This document shows, in pieces, positions 38,655 to 46,892 of a DNA stretch of 64,000 nucleotides. The stretch covers positions 1-64,000 of the forward strand of contig URCA01000008.1 of assembly GCA_900546265.1 (NCBI GenBank), read 5' to 3'. The notes below the pieces were generated by a model. The model saw nothing but the letters and a program-made list of their open reading frames with translations, ran no database searches and was not told the origin of the DNA. The position numbers and the translations under genes are program-made. The DNA comes from an uncultured Oscillospiraceae bacterium (GTDB taxonomy: Bacteria; Bacillota; Clostridia; Oscillospirales; Acutalibacteraceae). Numbering within the stretch: position 1 is the first letter of the stretch; each line of letters begins with the position of its first letter.

Positions 38655-39479
38655 ATGAACAGCCGACAATTAAACGCCGCCCGATTTCTCGGCTTCGCCG
38701 ACGCCTATGACAAGGCGCGGCCCGCATGCCCGCCGCAAATTCTGGAGATTGCCCGCGTATACCGCGGCTTTCCGCCGCGGACGGTGGCGGACGTGGGGTG
38801 CGGCACCGGGCTGTCTACCCTAGCGTGGGCGGAGGCGGCCCGGGAGGTTGTGGGCATAGAGCCTAGCCCCGACATGCGCGCGGCGGCCGAGCGCGCAGCG
38901 GCCGGCTGCCCGAGCGTTCGCATTCAGCCGGGCTATGGCGACGACACCGGCCTGCCGGACGGATGGGCCGATGTCGTCGCCTGCTCCCAGTCCTTCCACT
39001 GGATGGAACCGGCCTCTACCCTGAAGGAGGCGGCCCGGATTCTCCAGCCTGGCGGGCTGTTCATGGCCTACGATTACGACACCATCCCGCTTTGCAACAG
39101 GCGGGCGGAGACGGCCTACCAGGTCCTGCTGGCCTATATCCGCCGTATGGAGGACACGCACCCGGCGGTGCGCGGCACCTTTCGCCGCTGGGACAAGGAT
39201 GGGCATTTGTCCCGCATCCGGGACAGCGGTTGGTTCCCATTCTCCCGGGAGCTGGTCTTCGCCCATACGGAGGATGGGAGCGCCGATCGGCTGCTCGCGC
39301 TGGCCCTCAGCCAAGGCGGGGTGCAAGCGCTGATCCGCACCGCCCCGCAGGCCGTCCTGCCACAGCTGGAGGCGTTCGAGAAAGCGGTGCGGGCCGCTCT
39401 GGGCGATCGGCCCTGCCCCATGACCTTCAGCTACCGGCTGCGCCTGGGGATCCGCCCGGACACGGCAGCCGCCACATAA
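38655..39479 (+). CDS. Class I SAM-dependent methyltransferase
   Basis: 274 aa; ATG after GGAAAGGATGAACGCTT. Rossmann-fold methyltransferase of the UbiE/Trm9-like type: RTVADVGCGTGLSTLAWAEA (motif I), VVGIEPSPDMRAAAE, DVVACSQSFHWMEPASTLKE and LQPGGLFMAYDYD. Close patterns occur in bacterial and yeast trans-aconitate-type methyltransferases. Substrate unknown. It is convergent with the c-di-GMP riboswitch RNA. Confidence 0.85.
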   Translation: MNSRQLNAARFLGFADAYDKARPACPPQILEIARVYRGFPPRTVADVGCGTGLSTLAWAEAAREVVGIEPSPDMRAAAERAAAGCPSVRIQPGYGDDTGLPDGWADVVACSQSFHWMEPASTLKEAARILQPGGLFMAYDYDTIPLCNRRAETAYQVLLAYIRRMEDTHPAVRGTFRRWDKDGHLSRIRDSGWFPFSRELVFAHTEDGSADRLLALALSQGGVQALIRTAPQAVLPQLEAFEKAVRAALGDRPCPMTFSYRLRLGIRPDTAAAT

Positions 39480-39531
39480 AAAGTCCCCTGTCGTACCGGC
39501 TCTGGAAAGAAGCGCGGGCGGCAGGGGACTG
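39480..39531 (-). terminator. Second terminator of the riboswitch RNA
   Basis: AGTCCCCTG/CAGGGGACT arms; on the minus strand followed by TTTTTATG. It lies beyond the first terminator at 39583-39638 and also at the 3' end of the convergent methyltransferase gene. Confidence 0.6.
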
Positions 39532-39582
39532 CTTATGGGGGGCTTGTTTCGTGTCCGGAAGAAGCCGTCCGGAACCGCGGCC

Positions 39583-39638
39583 AATAAAAAAAGGCTGCAT
39601 AACGACACGTATCAACTCTGTACGTTCATCATGCAGCC
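39583..39638 (-). terminator. Expression-platform terminator of the c-di-GMP riboswitch
   Basis: GGCTGCAT (39638-39631, minus) pairs with ATGCAGCC (39600-39593), then seven T. The 5' arm overlaps the last conserved aptamer bases (CAGGCTGC), so ligand binding and terminator folding compete. Confidence 0.8.
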
Positions 39639-39714
39639 TGACAATCATAGCGAACCTTCGCCTTAGACTCATCGCTTTGCGTCGCTGGCTTTCGCCAGTT
39701 TTGCCAAATATTTA
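39630..39714 (-). promoter_or_regulatory. c-di-GMP-I (GEMM) riboswitch aptamer
   Basis: The minus strand shows the GEMM-I core in order: GGCAAA, hairpin CTGGC-GAAA-GCCAG with the docking GNRA loop, the invariant GACGCAAAGC, GTCTAAGG with the receptor-like second hairpin GCGAAGGTTCGC, CTATGA, and CAGGCTGC. It is driven by TTGACA-17-TATAAT and followed by a terminator. No gene follows on this strand for more than 800 bases, so it is an orphan. Confidence 0.88.
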
Positions 39715-39731
39715 CTTTTTTAACGTGTATT

Positions 39732-39760
39732 ATTATAGGGGAAAAATGTCTCTTTGTCAA
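39732..39760 (-). promoter_or_regulatory. Promoter of the c-di-GMP riboswitch RNA
   Basis: Minus strand TTGACA (39760-39755), 17 bases, TATAAT (39737-39732), a perfect sigma-A consensus. Confidence 0.9.
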
Positions 39761-39851
39761 CTTAATTTTCGTTTTTTCGCGTGAAAATTCACCACAGATC
39801 GATCTGTTATAATCTTCCGACATTTTACCGCCGCAATTTTGTCCCGGACGG

Positions 39852-39890
39852 CACACATCCCCGACGGAATATTTCCGCCGGGGATGTGTG
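39852..39890 (-). terminator. Hairpin after leuD
   Basis: CACACATCCCCG...CGGGGATGTGTG with inner GGAAATATTCC, directly past the leuD stop; no clear U-run, so end formation may be inefficient or RNase-dependent. Confidence 0.6.
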
Positions 39891-39902
39891 CGACGGCTGA
39901 AA

Positions 39903-40391
39903 TTACAGCCGATCCTGGATAGAGGCGAGAAGGCCGCCTTTTTGAATAATATTCTGAATAAAGGGCGGGAAAGGCTCTGCCTGGTAGGTTTTCCCGGTGG
40001 TCAGATTGGTGATGAGGCCGGTGTCGAAATCCACCTTGACCTCGTCCCCGGCCTGAATATCCCGAGCGGCCTCGTCACATTCCAAGATGGCCAGGCCGAT
40101 GTTGATGGCGTTGCGGTAAAAAATCCGGGCAAAGGTGGAGGCGATGACGCAGGAAATGCCGCTGGCCTTGATGGCGATGGGCGCATGCTCGCGGGAGGAG
40201 CCGCAGCCGAAATTCTTACGCGCCACCAGGATGTCACCCGGCCGGACGCGAGAAACAAAGTCCTTGTCGATATCCTCCATGCAGTGGGCGGCCAGTTCTT
40301 CATGGCTGGAGGTGTTGAGATAGCGGGCGGGGATAATGACGTCGGTATCCACGTTATCCCCGTAGGTATGTACCCGTCCTTGTGCGGTCAT
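39903..40391 (-). CDS. leuD: 3-isopropylmalate dehydratase small subunit
   Basis: 162 aa from the ATG at 40391, which follows AGGAGGAATACCC; the frame's earlier ATG includes that ribosome site and is rejected. Swivelling-domain protein of the short LeuD/HacB type (GDNVDTDVIIPARYLN, FGCGSSREHAPIAIKASG, FARIFYRNAINIGL). With LeuC it isomerises 2- to 3-isopropylmalate in leucine synthesis. Last gene of the T-box operon ilvB-ilvN-leuC-leuD. Confidence 0.95.
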   Translation of the reverse strand: MTAQGRVHTYGDNVDTDVIIPARYLNTSSHEELAAHCMEDIDKDFVSRVRPGDILVARKNFGCGSSREHAPIAIKASGISCVIASTFARIFYRNAINIGLAILECDEAARDIQAGDEVKVDFDTGLITNLTTGKTYQAEPFPPFIQNIIQKGGLLASIQDRL

Positions 40392-40409
40392 GGGTATTCC
40401 TCCTTTCAT

Positions 40410-41690
40410 TTACAGCGACGCGGGGTCGGCGATGACGCCCGCGACGGCGGAGGCCGCCGCCACATAGGGGCTGGCCAGATAAACCTCGCTGTCCACATGG
40501 CCCATGCGGCCCACGAAGTTCCGGTTGGTGGTGGACACAGCGCGCTCACCGGCGGCCAGGATCCCCATATGGCCGCCCAGGCAGGGGCCGCAGGTGGTGG
40601 TGGACACCACGGCGCCCGCCTCCACAAAAATATCAAACAGTCCCTCGTGCATGCTCTGCCGCCAGATTTCCTGCGTGGCGGGAATGATGATGCACCGCAC
40701 GCCGTCGGCCACCTTGCGATCCTTGAGGATTTCCGCGGCCGCCCGCATGTCCTCCATGCGGCCGTTGGTGCAGGAGCCGATAACCACCTGGTCGATGCGT
40801 ACCGGGCCGCCATTTTCCCCGGCGGTGCGGCACTCGTCGATGGTTTTGGTGTTCTCCGGCAGGTGGGGGAAAGACACAGTGGGGCGCAGAGCGGACAGGT
40901 CGATGGTCACGACCTGATCGTAGACCGCATCGGGATCGGCCTCGTACACCACGGGCGTGCGCTTGAAACGGCCCTCCACATAGGTCATGGTCACGTCGTC
41001 CACCGGGAACACGCCGTTTTTCGCCCCGGCCTCGATCGCCATGTTGGCAATGCAGAGGCGATCGTCCATGGACAGGCTGGCCACGCCCTCGCCGGTAAAT
41101 TCCAGCGAGCGGTAGAGCGCGCCGTCCACGCCGATTTCCCCGATGAGGTGGAGAATAACATCCTTGCCGGACACGAACCGGCCCAGCCGGCCGGTCAGCA
41201 CCACCTGAATGGCGGAGGGTACCTTGAACCACGCCTTGCCGGTGGCCATGCCGGCGGCCAAATCAGTGGATCCCACGCCGGTGGAGAAGGCACCCAGGGC
41301 GCCGTAGGTGCAGGTATGGCTGTCGGCGCCGATGACGCAGTCGCCGGGTCCCACCAGGCCCTGCTCGGGCAGCAGGGCGTGCTCGATGCCCATGCGGCCC
41401 ACGTCGTAAAAGTGCTCGATGCCCATTTTACCGGCGAATTCCCGCGTCTTTTTGACCTGCTCGGCCGCCTTGATGTCCTTATTGGGGGTGAAGTGATCCA
41501 TCACCAGGGCCACCCGGCTTTTGTCGTACACCCGGCAGGCGCCGCAGCGTTCGAACTCGTTGATGGCCACAGGGGCGGTGATGTCGTTGCCCAGGCAGAG
41601 ATCGAGCTTCGCCTCGATGAGCTGCCCGGCCCCCACCTCCGGCAGGCCCGCGTGGGCGGCCAGAATTTTCTGTGTCATTGTCATACCCAT
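40410..41690 (-). CDS. leuC: 3-isopropylmalate dehydratase large subunit
   Basis: 426 aa, the HacA-like length that pairs with short LeuD. It shows the aconitase-fold 4Fe-4S ligands in GADSHTCTYGALGAF, VIGSCTNGRMEDM and STTTCGPCLGGHMG. ATG after AGGAGGTATTGAAACC. It acts with LeuD (18 bases downstream) in the cytoplasm; an oxygen-sensitive cluster fits an anaerobe. Confidence 0.95.
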   Translation of the reverse strand: MGMTMTQKILAAHAGLPEVGAGQLIEAKLDLCLGNDITAPVAINEFERCGACRVYDKSRVALVMDHFTPNKDIKAAEQVKKTREFAGKMGIEHFYDVGRMGIEHALLPEQGLVGPGDCVIGADSHTCTYGALGAFSTGVGSTDLAAGMATGKAWFKVPSAIQVVLTGRLGRFVSGKDVILHLIGEIGVDGALYRSLEFTGEGVASLSMDDRLCIANMAIEAGAKNGVFPVDDVTMTYVEGRFKRTPVVYEADPDAVYDQVVTIDLSALRPTVSFPHLPENTKTIDECRTAGENGGPVRIDQVVIGSCTNGRMEDMRAAAEILKDRKVADGVRCIIIPATQEIWRQSMHEGLFDIFVEAGAVVSTTTCGPCLGGHMGILAAGERAVSTTNRNFVGRMGHVDSEVYLASPYVAAASAVAGVIADPASL

Positions 41691-41716
41691 GGTTTCAATA
41701 CCTCCTGTATGGTTCG

Positions 41717-42226
41717 TCAGATATCGCCGGTGTGAATGGTGCCGTCGCCCCGTTCCAGGGCAGTGATGCCGGTGCGGGCCATTTCCACAATGCCGAAGCC
41801 TTCCAGCTGGGCCAGAAAGTGATCCACCTGGCCCGGACGGCCGGTCATTTCCAGGGTGACGGTTTTCTCTCCGATGTCCAGCACCCGGCCGCCGTAGGTC
41901 TGGGCCATGCGCAGCACGGCGCTGCGGCCCGCCTTCTCGGTATCCAGCTTGAGCAGCAGCAGCTCGCTGCAGGTACAGCTGTCGGGTTCCAGCACCTCCA
42001 CAGTGAGGACGTCCTCCATCTTGAGGAGCTGCCGGTTGAGCTGGATAAAGGTGGCCTCGTCGCCGGTGACCACCAGGGTCCAGCGGGAGAACTCCGGCGT
42101 CTGGGTTTTGCAGGCGACGATGGAATCGATATTGAAGCCCCGGCGGGAAAACAGGCCGGTCACCCGCAGCAGCACACCGGGATGGTTCACCGTCAGGACG
42201 GAGAACACCACTTTATTTTCCTGCAT
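41717..42226 (-). CDS. ilvN: Acetolactate synthase small (regulatory) subunit
   Basis: 169 aa. N-terminal ACT domain (FSVLTVNHPGVLLRVTGLFS, RRGFNIDSIV) and the C-terminal IlvN domain (TEKAGRSAVLRMAQTYGGRV). It binds valine and controls the catalytic subunit IlvB encoded upstream. Ribosome site AAGGATAGGATTCGG. Same operon as leuCD. Confidence 0.95.
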   Translation of the reverse strand: MQENKVVFSVLTVNHPGVLLRVTGLFSRRGFNIDSIVACKTQTPEFSRWTLVVTGDEATFIQLNRQLLKMEDVLTVEVLEPDSCTCSELLLLKLDTEKAGRSAVLRMAQTYGGRVLDIGEKTVTLEMTGRPGQVDHFLAQLEGFGIVEMARTGITALERGDGTIHTGDI

Positions 42227-42301
42227 CCGAATCCTATCCTTTCCGGGCGGTATGGCCCATAAAACCGATTTTTGAAAGAGGAAGCGGCCTATCTCTCAAC
42301 C

Positions 42302-43987
42302 TCAATCCTCCTCCATTTCCAGCAGGATGTTTTCCACCGTGCCGCCGGGAGGGATCATGGGCAGCACATTGGCGTCGGGAGAAATCTGGCAGTCCACCAC
42401 CACGGGGCCGCCGGCCGCCAGCGCGGCGCGCAGCACCGGCTCGATATCCCCGGTACGGGCGATCCGCATCCCGGTGCAGCCGAAGGCCTCGGCCAGCTTG
42501 ACCAAATCGGTTTTCCGGTGGGGATCGGTGGCTGAGAAGCGGCGGCCGTAGAACACCTTCTGCCACTGCCGCACCATGCCCAGCACCCGGTTGTTCATCA
42601 CCAGCACCACGATGGGCAGATTATAGGAGGCCAGGGTGGTCAGTTCATTGAGGTTCATATGAAAGCTGCCGTCCCCGGAAATCAGAACCACCCGCTTATC
42701 GGGGCAGCCGAACTGGCCGCCGATGGCGGCGCCCAGGCCGTAGCCCATGGTGCCCAGGCCCCCAGAGGTCAGGAAGGTGCGGGGGGCGCGCATCTCGAAG
42801 TGCTGAGCCGTCCACATTTGATGCTGGCCCACGTCGGTGGCCACCACTGTATCATCGGGGGTGAGGCGGCGGAGCGTCTGAAGAATCGCCAGAGGATCGG
42901 GGACGGCGTCCGGATCCGACAGGTCGGGGACGACCGGACGGCGGCAGGCCTCCAGGCCCTGGTTCCACGCCTCATGGCGGCGGGAAGGCAGGCCGTCGGC
43001 CAGACGGGCCAGCACCTCCTTCAAATCGCCCGCCACCCGCACGGCGGCGGGAATATTCTTATCAAATTCCGCGTGATCGACATCGATATGCACCACTTCG
43101 GCATGGGGGGCGAAGCCGGTGCGGCTGCCCGCCACCCGGTCGGAAAACCGGGCGCCGCAGACCAGCAGCAGGTCGCATTCCCTCGCCGCCCGGTTGGCCG
43201 CCAGGGTGCCGTGCATCCCCACCATGCCCAGCCACAGCCGATGACGCGCCGGGAAACCGCCCAGACCCATCATGGAGGCACAGACCGGAATATCCTGGGA
43301 TTCCGCCAGGGCCAGCAGCTCCGCCTCGGCGCCGGAGGAGATGACGCCGCCGCCAAAATAGATCAGGGGCTGCCGGCAGGAGGCCAGCCGTTCCTTCGTC
43401 ATGGCCAGCCGCTCCTCCTTGGGAGGTTCGGCGGGGCGGGCAGGCGCGGCGGGTACCGGCTCGTATTCCGTCAGGGCGGCAGTGACGTCCTTGGGGATAT
43501 CCACCAGCACCGGGCCGGGGCGGCCGCTTTTCGCAATGATAAAGGCTTTGCGGACGGTATCCGCCAAGTCCTCCACTCGCTTGACGATGAAATTGTATTT
43601 GGTCACCGGCATGGTGATGCCGGTGATATCCACCTCCTGAAACGAATCCCGGCCCAGGAGGGGCACAGCCACGTTGCCGGTGATGGCTACCATGGGGATG
43701 GAATCCATGTAGGCGGTGGCGATGCCGGTCACCAGGTTGGTAGCGCCGGGGCCGGAGGTGGCGATGCAGACGCCGACACGCCCGGTGGCGCGGGCGTAGC
43801 CGTCCGCCGCGTGGGCCGCCCCCTGCTCATGGGCCGTCAGCACATGGGTGATGCGATCGCTGTATTTGTACAGCGCGTCGTAAATATTCAGCACCGATCC
43901 GCCGGGATAGCCGAACACGGTGTCCACTCCCTGTTCGAGCAGGCATTCCACCAGGATTTCCGAACCGTTTTTCTGCATCGTTGTCAT
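42302..43987 (-). CDS. ilvB: Acetolactate synthase large (catalytic) subunit
   Basis: 561 aa ThDP enzyme: pyrimidine-domain Glu in VLTAHEQGAAHAADGYARAT, FAD-type middle domain, and a C-terminal ThDP/Mg motif (LISGDGSFHMNLNELTTLAS, then VLVMNNRVLGMVRQWQ). It makes acetolactate or acetohydroxybutyrate for valine, leucine and isoleucine. First gene after a leucine T-box leader; FAD binding in the family is structural. ilvC, ilvD and leuA/leuB are not in the window. Confidence 0.95.
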   Translation of the reverse strand: MTTMQKNGSEILVECLLEQGVDTVFGYPGGSVLNIYDALYKYSDRITHVLTAHEQGAAHAADGYARATGRVGVCIATSGPGATNLVTGIATAYMDSIPMVAITGNVAVPLLGRDSFQEVDITGITMPVTKYNFIVKRVEDLADTVRKAFIIAKSGRPGPVLVDIPKDVTAALTEYEPVPAAPARPAEPPKEERLAMTKERLASCRQPLIYFGGGVISSGAEAELLALAESQDIPVCASMMGLGGFPARHRLWLGMVGMHGTLAANRAARECDLLLVCGARFSDRVAGSRTGFAPHAEVVHIDVDHAEFDKNIPAAVRVAGDLKEVLARLADGLPSRRHEAWNQGLEACRRPVVPDLSDPDAVPDPLAILQTLRRLTPDDTVVATDVGQHQMWTAQHFEMRAPRTFLTSGGLGTMGYGLGAAIGGQFGCPDKRVVLISGDGSFHMNLNELTTLASYNLPIVVLVMNNRVLGMVRQWQKVFYGRRFSATDPHRKTDLVKLAEAFGCTGMRIARTGDIEPVLRAALAAGGPVVVDCQISPDANVLPMIPPGGTVENILLEMEED

Positions 43988-44019
43988 CCTTTCTTCCGCA
44001 GACGCTCATGGGGTATAGA

Positions 44020-44335
44020 AAAGCCTTCGCCTCTTTGATAAAGAGACGAAGGCCTGTGTTCCTCCGCGGTACCACTCTCATTGCCCGCCGGGCGGGCCGC
44101 TCCGCGCATCAGCGGCGGCGGGCATCCTTACAGATGTCGTCCGGCCGTCCGAATGCCGTCCCTTCTAACGGGGGGAAACCGTTCCCGCCTACTGACCGGC
44201 CGGGACCGGGTTCAGCGGACAGCTCGGGGGATGAGAATTCGCCGGGTCCCTCCGCCGCCTCGCACCGACCGGCAGCTCTCTGCAGGAGGTTTCCGGGTAC
44301 TGGTTCCCCGTCGTCACCTTTATCCATATGATTAT
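44020..44335 (-). promoter_or_regulatory. Leucine T-box leader of ilvB-ilvN-leuC-leuD
   Basis: The minus strand carries the T-box bulge sequence GAGAGTGGTACCGCGG (about 44079-44064). It is followed by terminator GCCTTCGTCTCTTT/AAAGAGGCGAAGGC and TTTTC (44054-44020). The 5' half forms Stem I; its specifier loop, between CCGG and CCCC arms, reads GAATTCTCAT, giving CTC (Leu) followed by A. Uncharged tRNA-Leu(GAG) should pair with CTC and with the bulge and prevent termination, raising operon expression when leucine is short. The CTC reading is my fold by eye; ATC is less well placed. Confidence 0.88.
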
Positions 44336-44342
44336 TAGGATA

Positions 44343-44371
44343 ATGATACAACGCCGGGCGACGTTTGTCAA
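44343..44371 (-). promoter_or_regulatory. Promoter of the T-box leader
   Basis: Minus strand TTGACA (44371-44366), 17 bases, TATCAT (44348-44343). Confidence 0.8.
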
Positions 44372-44375
44372 GGGG

Positions 44376-45629
44376 TCAGGTTTTCAATTTCATGGCGTCC
44401 TTCAGCTTCAGGCGCTGGCCATAATGAAGCACCGAGGCGGTGTAAATCCGCACCGACACCGCCGCCACCAGGACGATGGACACCAGCAGCAGGGCCAGGG
44501 AAATGAGAATATCCATGACGGGCACCTGCTCGTTGAGCAGACGGAAGGGCATGACGAAGGGCGAGGTGAACGGGATATAGGTCACCAGACGCTTAATGCC
44601 CTCGCTGGGCAGGAACATGGTGGCGTAGGCCGCATAGAAGGAGATGAGGCTGACCAGAACCACCGGCATCATAGCGGAGTTGAGATCTTCCGCGCGGCTG
44701 ACCGTCGCGCCGCAGACCGAGTTCATCACGGCGTACAGCGCGTAGCCCAGCAGGAAGTAGACCAGCACCAGCAGGGCGGAGCCGAAGGTGAAGGAGGACA
44801 GTGCCAGCGGCATGCCCATAATGGTGAAGCCGGCGGGCACGATGGTGGCGAAGCAGACGGCCCCCACCACCAGGAAGGCCAGCAGCTGCACCAGGCCGAG
44901 CACACCCATGGCCAGGCATTTGCCCAACAGGATGCGGGAGGGCTTCGCGGAGACCACCAGGGTTTCCATCACGCGGGAGGTTTTCTCCGAGGCCACCGAC
45001 ATAGCCACGCCGTAGCCGTAATAGTAGACAGCGAAAAAGACGATAATGGTCAGCAGGATGCCGATGGCGTAGCCGGAAACATCCATTTTGCCGACGATCT
45101 GGCTCGAATAGCTCAAATCCGTCAAGGCGGCCTGCTGGACATCGGCGGAGACACCGGCCTGCGAGAGCAGACCTGCCACGTACACGTTCTGCACCACCCG
45201 GGTGAGGGTTTCGGCGGGCAGCCCGCTCATGAAATCGGTGGAGTAGAAGGTCAGCTCCGGCTGGCCGGTCTTCCCGGCGGCAATCAGCAGGATGGATTTA
45301 CTTTTATCGGTTTCCACCTCGGCCTTATAGTCGTTCAGCTTATTCGACTGGCCGGCCACGAAGTCGACCGTGGGCTGAGCCGCGGTCAAGGCCTCCAAGG
45401 CGCCAGGAATCAGGGAGGCGTCGTCGATAAGATAACAGGTGTCGGATTTTTCCGCGGGAGCGGGCTCCGCCGTGCCGGTATCCGGCGCGCTTTTATTCAT
45501 GTCCACGACACGCAGCACCGTGCAGCCCGCCACGATAAGCACCAGCACGATGACGGTGGTGAGAATAAAGGCTTTTTTCCGCAAGGCGTCCCGCAGGGTG
45601 AAGCGGAACACCGTCAGTACGTCTCTCAT
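44376..45629 (-). CDS. ABC-2 type permease, NatB-like
   Basis: 417 aa. N-terminal membrane helix (RKKAFILTTVIVLVLIVAGC), a large extracytoplasmic domain of about 170 residues, then five further membrane helices (GYAIGILLTIIVFFAVYYYG, EKTSRVMETLVVSAKPSRIL, the ABC-2 coupling motif). Its start overlaps the stop of the ATPase gene by ATGA. Together they make a NatAB-type exporter, by analogy for sodium, drugs or peptides. No dedicated regulator gene is adjacent, but a long dyad overlaps the promoter region upstream of the ATPase. Confidence 0.88.
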   Translation of the reverse strand: MRDVLTVFRFTLRDALRKKAFILTTVIVLVLIVAGCTVLRVVDMNKSAPDTGTAEPAPAEKSDTCYLIDDASLIPGALEALTAAQPTVDFVAGQSNKLNDYKAEVETDKSKSILLIAAGKTGQPELTFYSTDFMSGLPAETLTRVVQNVYVAGLLSQAGVSADVQQAALTDLSYSSQIVGKMDVSGYAIGILLTIIVFFAVYYYGYGVAMSVASEKTSRVMETLVVSAKPSRILLGKCLAMGVLGLVQLLAFLVVGAVCFATIVPAGFTIMGMPLALSSFTFGSALLVLVYFLLGYALYAVMNSVCGATVSRAEDLNSAMMPVVLVSLISFYAAYATMFLPSEGIKRLVTYIPFTSPFVMPFRLLNEQVPVMDILISLALLLVSIVLVAAVSVRIYTASVLHYGQRLKLKDAMKLKT

Positions 45630-46522
45630 TGCACAGCCCCTACTTTCTCCACAAAGATTTCATGCAGCGACGGTTCCCGGATTTCGAAACGCTCGGGAAA
45701 GATACCGGCCGCCACCAGCGCGTTCAGGAAGGCTTTGGCCATGGCGTCGCCTTCAATTTTGAAGTCGCAGCCGTCGGGCCGCCGCTCCAGCAGGCGCAGG
45801 CCCAGACTCTCGGCCAGGGCGGTCACGTCCTCATGGCAGGACACGCTCAGATTGGTATGGCCGTAGCCGGCCTTGATCTCCTTCAGGTTGCCCTGCAGCA
45901 CGGTTTTTCCTTGGGTGAGCAGCACCAGATCTTTGCAGTATTCCTCGACGGTGGCCATCTGGTGGCTGGACATGACGATGTATTTTCCCGCCGCGAGCAG
46001 CTCGGCCAGGACGCTTTTGAAGACATCCACATTAATGGGATCCAGACCGCTGAAGGGTTCGTCCAGGAAAATCAGCTCCGGGTCATGGATGACGGTGGCG
46101 ATGAGCTGCACTTTCTGTTGATTGCCCTTGGACAGCTTTTCGGCCAGCATGTCGCGGTATTCCGTAAGCTGCAGGCGGGTCAGCCAGCGCTCGGCCGACT
46201 CGGTAGCGGCGCGGCGGCTCATGCCCCGCAGTTCGCCGAAATAGACCAGCTGCTCGAGGACCTTGTTTTTGGGATAAATTCCCCGTTCCTCGGGCATATA
46301 GCCCACACGCACCCGATTTCTATCCAGCGGCTGGCCGTTCCAGAGGATGTCGCCCTCGTCCTTGTTCATGACGCCGAGGATCATGCGGATGGTGGTGGTT
46401 TTCCCCGCCCCGTTGGTGCCGATAAGGCCGAAAACCCCCGGTTCGTCCATGGAAAAGCTGATGGAATCCACCGCTTTTTTCGTTCCAAAAGATTTGCTGA
46501 CATGACGCACGGTCAAGCCCAT
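45626..46522 (-). CDS. ABC transporter ATPase, NatA-like
   Basis: 298 aa. Walker A GTNGAGKTTT, Q-loop, signature KLSKGNQQKVQL (LSKGN in place of LSGGQ, common in this subfamily), Walker B LIFLDEPFSGLDP and switch His in SSHQMATVEEYC; then a C-terminal accessory domain (about 215-298). ATG after GAGGGAGGGACACAC. It drives the NatB-like permease downstream. Confidence 0.9.
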   Translation of the reverse strand: MGLTVRHVSKSFGTKKAVDSISFSMDEPGVFGLIGTNGAGKTTTIRMILGVMNKDEGDILWNGQPLDRNRVRVGYMPEERGIYPKNKVLEQLVYFGELRGMSRRAATESAERWLTRLQLTEYRDMLAEKLSKGNQQKVQLIATVIHDPELIFLDEPFSGLDPINVDVFKSVLAELLAAGKYIVMSSHQMATVEEYCKDLVLLTQGKTVLQGNLKEIKAGYGHTNLSVSCHEDVTALAESLGLRLLERRPDGCDFKIEGDAMAKAFLNALVAAGIFPERFEIREPSLHEIFVEKVGAVQ

Positions 46523-46549
46523 GTGTGTGTCCCTCCCTCAATTCGAGTA

Positions 46550-46574
46550 CCCCTATTATACCGTATAACAGGGG
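46550..46574. promoter_or_regulatory. Palindromic operator ahead of natAB
   Basis: CCCCTATTATAC, one base C, then GTATAACAGGGG: a 12-1-12 dyad with one mismatch. TATAAT of the minus-strand promoter lies inside it (46559-46554), so binding would block transcription of the transporter. Confidence 0.6.
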
Positions 46575-46618
46575 GATTCGTATAGACCTTAAGATAAATA
46601 GATCGAGTTTTTAAGAAA

Positions 46619-46652
46619 CTCATAGTTTTGCACGCCGGTGAGAAACTATGAG
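46619..46652 (+). repeat. Inverted repeat in the leader of the 49-aa gene
   Basis: Perfect 10-bp arms CTCATAGTTT (46619-46628) and AAACTATGAG (46643-46652) with a 14-base loop; a hairpin in the 5' leader or a protein site. Confidence 0.5.
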
Positions 46653-46684
46653 CGAGAACGGCGCAAAGGAAAGGAGGCGACGCC

Positions 46685-46834
46685 ATGATGATGCCGTATC
46701 CGTACACCCTTAACCCGAAAAAGCGGTCAGAATTCCTGCCGCCGGTGATTGTCGGTTCCCAGAGGCGCAACGAATTAGCCGCTTTCCCGGTTGAGAGCCG
46801 GAGCAAGGACCAGAACAAGCGGCGACGAGCTTAA
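46685..46834 (+). CDS. 49-aa basic small protein, function unknown
   Basis: ATG behind the strong site AAAGGAGG (7-base gap) at 46685. It reads MMMPYPYTLNPKKRSEFLPP, then VIVGSQRRNELAAFPVESRS and ends KDQNKRRRA. It is too short for standard gene finders but has its own ribosome site, a leader hairpin and a terminator 2 bases after the stop. Basic composition and proline-rich start suggest a nucleic-acid or membrane contact; no family recognised. It is convergent with adhE. Confidence 0.5.
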   Translation: MMMPYPYTLNPKKRSEFLPPVIVGSQRRNELAAFPVESRSKDQNKRRRA

Positions 46835-46880
46835 CGAAACAGGCGGGAGGCATCCGGTGCCTCCCGCCTGTTTCGTTTAT
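46835..46880. terminator. Bidirectional terminator between the 49-aa gene and adhE
   Basis: An 18-bp stem CGAAACAGGCGGGAGGCA with its complement, loop TCCGG, followed by TTTAT on the plus strand. Confidence 0.85.
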
Positions 46881-46892
46881 GGGGAAAGAAAA

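Noticed and set aside
39629..39856. 75-codon minus-strand ORF over the c-di-GMP riboswitch
   Set aside because: It spans promoter and aptamer, lacks a ribosome site and codes for nothing recognisable.
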